Below are positions 60,824 to 64,000 of a DNA stretch of 64,000 nucleotides, one piece after another (the first letter of the stretch is position 1; each line of letters opens with the position of its first letter). The stretch lies in NCBI GenBank assembly GCA_964609385.1, contig CAZSSM010000016.1, forward strand, positions 1-64,000, given 5' to 3'. The position numbers and the translations under genes were made by a program. Under the pieces are notes generated by a model, which saw only the letters and a program-made list of their open reading frames with translations, did no database searches and had not been told where the DNA came from. The stretch is from CAZSSM01 sp964609385. GTDB lineage: Bacteria > Planctomycetota > Planctomycetia > Isosphaerales > Isosphaeraceae.

Positions 60824-61699
60824 ATGAAGGGGATCATTCTCGCCGGGGGCATGGGAACCCGGCTCTATCCGCTGACCCGCGTCATCAGCAAGCAGTTGTT
60901 GCCGGTCTATGACAAGCCGATGATCTATTTCCCGCTGACGACCCTGATGCTGGCCGGTATCCGCTCGATCCTCTTGATCTCGACTCCCCATGACCTGCCA
61001 CGGTTCCGCGAGCTTCTCGGCGATGGGTCCCAGTGGGGCCTGGATCTCCAGTATGCCGAGCAGCCTCGACCCGAAGGGCTCGCCCAAGCCTTCATTATCG
61101 GACGCAACTTCGTCGGGACCGACCATGCCGCCTTGGTCCTCGGCGACAACCTCTTTTACGGACACGACTTCCGCGAGATCCTCCAACGGGCCTCCGAGCG
61201 TGAGACCGGTGCTACTATCTTCGGATACTTCGTCAACGATCCCGAGCGTTACGGCGTGGCTGAGTTCGACGACTCCGGCCGGGTCATCTCGATCGAGGAG
61301 AAGCCAGCGCAACCCAAGTCGAACTACGCCGTGACCGGGCTCTACTTCTATGACAATCAGGTCCTCGATATCGCTGCCGAGCTGAAGCCTTCGCCGCGCG
61401 GTGAGCTGGAGATCACCGACGTCAACCGAACCTACCTCGAGCGGAACCAACTCCACATGGAGATTTTGGGACGCGGCTTCGCCTGGCTCGACACCGGCAC
61501 GCACGCCGCGCTGCACCAGGCCTCCGGTTACGTCCAGACGATCGAGGAGCGTCAAGGGCTCAAGATCGCTTGCGTTGAAGAGGTCGCTTACCGGATGGGC
61601 TACATCGACGCCGAACAGGTGACGCAACTCGCCGCCGGACTCAAGAACGACTACGGCGCCTACCTCCGAGACGTCGTCTCGCGTCGAGTCATCGAGTGA
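60824..61699 (+). CDS. rmlA: Glucose-1-phosphate thymidylyltransferase
   Basis: Makes dTDP-glucose from dTTP and glucose-1-phosphate, the first step to dTDP-rhamnose and related sugars. The 291-residue protein is the standard RfbA/RmlA: MKGIILAGGMGTRLYPLTRV, KQLLPVYDKPMIYFPLT, LDLQYAEQPRPEGLAQAF, LVLGDNLFYGHDF and GFAWLDTGTHAALHQAS. Length and motifs are complete. GGAG lies about 11 nt before the ATG. It lies downstream of the export transporter, which fits nucleotide-sugar supply for a surface glycan; rmlB, C and D are not in the window. Confidence 0.96.
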   Translation: MKGIILAGGMGTRLYPLTRVISKQLLPVYDKPMIYFPLTTLMLAGIRSILLISTPHDLPRFRELLGDGSQWGLDLQYAEQPRPEGLAQAFIIGRNFVGTDHAALVLGDNLFYGHDFREILQRASERETGATIFGYFVNDPERYGVAEFDDSGRVISIEEKPAQPKSNYAVTGLYFYDNQVLDIAAELKPSPRGELEITDVNRTYLERNQLHMEILGRGFAWLDTGTHAALHQASGYVQTIEERQGLKIACVEEVAYRMGYIDAEQVTQLAAGLKNDYGAYLRDVVSRRVIE

Positions 61700-61790
61700 C
61701 GGGCGACCGGAGAGCGATCGCCGTCCAACGGCTCTAGACGGCTCTCCGTGCGTTTCAATGGAATGGAAATGGTGACGTTGAGGACGACGC

Positions 61791-63800
61791 GTGGCGATCA
61801 CGGAAAGATTTGGCTCGGATGACGACCGATCGCCCTCGAACCCAGCGCTGAAACCGTCGATCGAGCAACTCCTCCGCGATCCCGAGATCGATGCCTGGCT
61901 CCGACGGATCCCCTGGTATCTCGACTGCCAGGAGCAGCCGGTCGAAGCACTCCGACGCACTTTGGTTCAGCATGCCGGGCGGATCGTTGAGTGGACCGAC
62001 CGACCCCGTTTCTCCTTCGTCGTCACGCTGGATCGTGACGATTTCGCGATCATTGACGACCTGATTCGGTCGTTCCAGGTCCAGGCGTGGCCCGATTGGC
62101 AACTGGTCTGCATCAGTTCGTTTCAAGATGATTCGAACTGCAAGTCGATCCAAGCACGATTCGAACGGGAGCAGGATCGACGGATCCAGTTCGTAACGAC
62201 GCAACTGGAGACCCGGGCCGAACGACTCAACCTCGGCCTCCAACGCCTCGATGGGTCATGGTTCGGCGCCCTGGAACCGTCCGACCTACTCCATCCGCTC
62301 GCTCTGGTCATTCTTGCTCGCGAGATCGTAACCCAGCCCGATATCGAGGTTGTGATCGCGAACGATGCCACCCTGGACCTCGCTCGTCGACGTGTTCGTA
62401 ACGTGAACTATCGATCCCGTTGGAGCCGGTTCGCTTTGCTCCGATCGGCCGATCTCGGCCACTTAACCCTCATCTCACGTTCCCGTCTGGATCCATTGGG
62501 CGATCCGGAATCGATCTTCCGTGCCGATTTCGGAGGGTTCGAAGAGTTCGATTTGGCGCTTCGGATCATCGAGCAAGGCCCGATCGCTTCAACAACGGTG
62601 CCGCTTGTACTTCACTACCGGAAAAGCTCCGGAACGCGATCCTTCAATGAACGTCCAGATCGTCCATCGAAGCGTCCGGAACATCTCGCGAAACTGATTC
62701 GCGAGCATTCCCGCTCGCTTTATCCAGGATGGATCCCTGATGTCGACATTGGACCGACAGCGGAATCAGGTTCTGACCCGGCTCGCTCGGAGTCGGTCCG
62801 ACTTCGGCTCGTGCCGTCCAGTGATCGGTCTCGAACCCCGGTTCGGGTCGTCGCCTTCGTGCCTTTCCGCGATCAGGTCGACCTGACGAGACAGTGCCTC
62901 GACGCGATCGAGGCCCAGCGGTTCGTGTTCGATCTGACGGTCGTCCTGATCGATAACAACTCCCAAATCCCGGAGACTCGAGAAATATTGGAGACCTGGC
63001 TCGCTGAGCCTCGACGTGCCACCTATCGTCTCGTCCGCGACGAAGGACCGTTCAATTATGCGGCGATCCACAACCGAGCCGTCCGAGCGCATGGTCAGGA
63101 GGCCGATCTCCTCCTTTTGATGAATAACGACCTCGAGCTCCGCGACCCGGAGACCCTCGCAACGATGGTCACCTCGGTGCTGGCCGAGCCGGAATCCGGA
63201 TTCGTGGGGATCCGCCTGATGTACCCCGACGGCCGAAGCGTCCAGCACGGTGGACTTCGAGTCCTCGAGACGATGGCCGGATCGGGTTACCACGCCTTCG
63301 GACATGCCTTGGAGCCTCGCGAATCGATCTTCTCAGATCATCCCTGTCTCGGAGTCACCTTCGCCTGCGTGGCCTGCCGTCGAGAGGTCTGGGAACGACT
63401 GGGCGGACTCGAGGAGATCCTCGTACCCAACGCCTATGGCGACGCCGACGCCTGTCTACGAGCCCTGGCCTTGGGCTATCAGAACCTGTATCTCGGGACT
63501 GTCGAGGCGATCCATCACGAATCGAGGACACGCGGACGGGCCTCCGAAGAGGCCGAGTTGATGACGCTCTATCGTCGACATGCCGCGACCCTAGCTGATT
63601 GGCGGCTGCAAGGCCCCTGGCGGCTCTCCCAACCGGAGTGGCCTCGCGCAACGTCCGGACAACTGCTCGGCGCCTATTCTGACGAGTTCCCGCTCCGCTA
63701 TCGGATCGCCGATGCGATCAATCAGGTGGCCAAATCGGTCCTCGGACCGATGCACCGGATCCTTCGCGGCCGACTCATACGGCGGACCAATCGCGGTTAG
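61791..63800 (+). CDS. Large family-2 glycosyltransferase
   Basis: A 669-residue protein. Residues about 60-295 form a first, divergent GT-A-like region (FSFVVTLDRDDFAIIDDLIR, AERLNLGLQRLDGSWFGALE). A second full GT2 domain spans about 345-610: VRVVAFVPFRDQVDLTRQCL, VLIDNNSQIPETREIL, the metal-binding motif in LLLMNNDLELRD, and ACRREVWERLGGLEE. The C-terminal part carries AIHHESRTRGR. This two-part layout is common in rhamnan/O-antigen glycosyltransferases. It starts at GTG 61791 with GAGGA 6 nt upstream. It probably adds sugars to the glycan moved by the ABC pair. Confidence 0.9.
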   Translation: MAITERFGSDDDRSPSNPALKPSIEQLLRDPEIDAWLRRIPWYLDCQEQPVEALRRTLVQHAGRIVEWTDRPRFSFVVTLDRDDFAIIDDLIRSFQVQAWPDWQLVCISSFQDDSNCKSIQARFEREQDRRIQFVTTQLETRAERLNLGLQRLDGSWFGALEPSDLLHPLALVILAREIVTQPDIEVVIANDATLDLARRRVRNVNYRSRWSRFALLRSADLGHLTLISRSRLDPLGDPESIFRADFGGFEEFDLALRIIEQGPIASTTVPLVLHYRKSSGTRSFNERPDRPSKRPEHLAKLIREHSRSLYPGWIPDVDIGPTAESGSDPARSESVRLRLVPSSDRSRTPVRVVAFVPFRDQVDLTRQCLDAIEAQRFVFDLTVVLIDNNSQIPETREILETWLAEPRRATYRLVRDEGPFNYAAIHNRAVRAHGQEADLLLLMNNDLELRDPETLATMVTSVLAEPESGFVGIRLMYPDGRSVQHGGLRVLETMAGSGYHAFGHALEPRESIFSDHPCLGVTFACVACRREVWERLGGLEEILVPNAYGDADACLRALALGYQNLYLGTVEAIHHESRTRGRASEEAELMTLYRRHAATLADWRLQGPWRLSQPEWPRATSGQLLGAYSDEFPLRYRIADAINQVAKSVLGPMHRILRGRLIRRTNRG

Positions 63801-64000
63801 TCTCGATCGATCGGAAGGTGCACGGGGCTCGCCGATGAGTCGGCATCAACGTCTCGAGGATCGAGTCCGGTGACGAGCGAATAACGACCGCGCCGCTGCG
63901 ACCCCCATAATCGGCAAAACTTCAAGAGCCGGACGGGTCGCGTCGATTTAAGAGATCCAGATCGAGTTACGGATTGGAATCCTGTCGGACGGAGCCGGCG
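63801..64000. other. Right-edge intergenic sequence, no gene seen
   Basis: About 200 bases downstream of the glycosyltransferase without a gene or clear terminator; the polysaccharide locus probably continues beyond the window. Confidence 0.4.

Noticed and set aside
1..64000. tRNA, rRNA, CRISPR, insertion sequences
   Set aside because: No tandem spaced repeats, transposase, terminal inverted repeats or cloverleaf sequences with TTCGAATCC-like T arms were recognised by eye.

Overview
The window is GC-rich, densely coded DNA from a bacterium, with genes on both strands. Several protein families point to a planctomycete, most likely of the Isosphaeraceae/Gemmata side: a DUF1549/DUF1553 cytochrome-like protein next to a DUF1501 protein and a PPC-domain protein, a DUF1559 protein, a PVC-type heme-binding dehydrogenase, a PEP-CTERM protein and a membrane-anchored Ser/Thr kinase. 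The taxonomic call is inferred from these families; no rRNA gene is present to confirm it. I saw no tRNA, rRNA, insertion sequence, prophage or CRISPR array.

Layout. 1-4.2 kb: the N-terminus of a DeoR-type regulator (cut by the left edge), mutM/fpg, a membrane histidine kinase with an unusual CX3CH heme-like motif, and an MBL-fold hydrolase. 4.2-12 kb: a membrane-anchored protein with a YfaP/DUF2135-like domain, a secreted protein with a receiver-like region, larB, an NAD(P)H-hydrate dehydratase, a coiled-coil protein, a PEP-CTERM protein and a small secreted helical protein. 12.4-18 kb: a three-gene set (DUF1549/DUF1553, DUF1501, PPC-domain) typical of planctomycetes. 18-31 kb: an S9 peptidase, a membrane-anchored redoxin, nhaA, a small alpha/beta hydrolase, a large zinc metalloprotease, a Ser/Thr kinase and rtcA. 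30.5-41 kb: an esterase/heme-dehydrogenase fusion, a ceramidase-like protein, a DUF1559 protein and a sodium:dicarboxylate-type symporter. 41-43.5 kb: a metallophosphoesterase and a probable PPi-dependent phosphofructokinase.

43.7-53.4 kb is the classic translation cluster thrS-infC-rpmI-rplT-pheS-pheT in its usual order but remodelled: infC lies on the opposite strand, two genes (a DUF4430-like lipoprotein and a DUF6580-like membrane protein, together a candidate small-molecule uptake pair) sit between infC and rpmI, and a 79-residue unknown gene sits between pheS and pheT. infC appears to start with ATT, as in the autoregulated E. coli gene. Terminator-like hairpins lie between rpmI and rplT and between rplT and pheS.

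53.5-58.7 kb: a GTPase-like membrane protein that seems to have lost its P-loop, a FabZ-like dehydratase with trmB, and a TPP-dependent enzyme with a Tat-like export signal. 58.8-63.8 kb: the start of a surface polysaccharide locus (ABC permease, ABC ATPase, rmlA, large GT2 glycosyltransferase) that probably continues past the right edge.

No defence island or other clear-cut novel system was found. The strongest candidates for a second look are the rearranged thrS-pheT cluster with its inserted DUF4430/DUF6580 pair, the degenerate GTPase, the exported TPP enzyme, the CX3CH sensor kinase and the esterase-heme dehydrogenase fusion.
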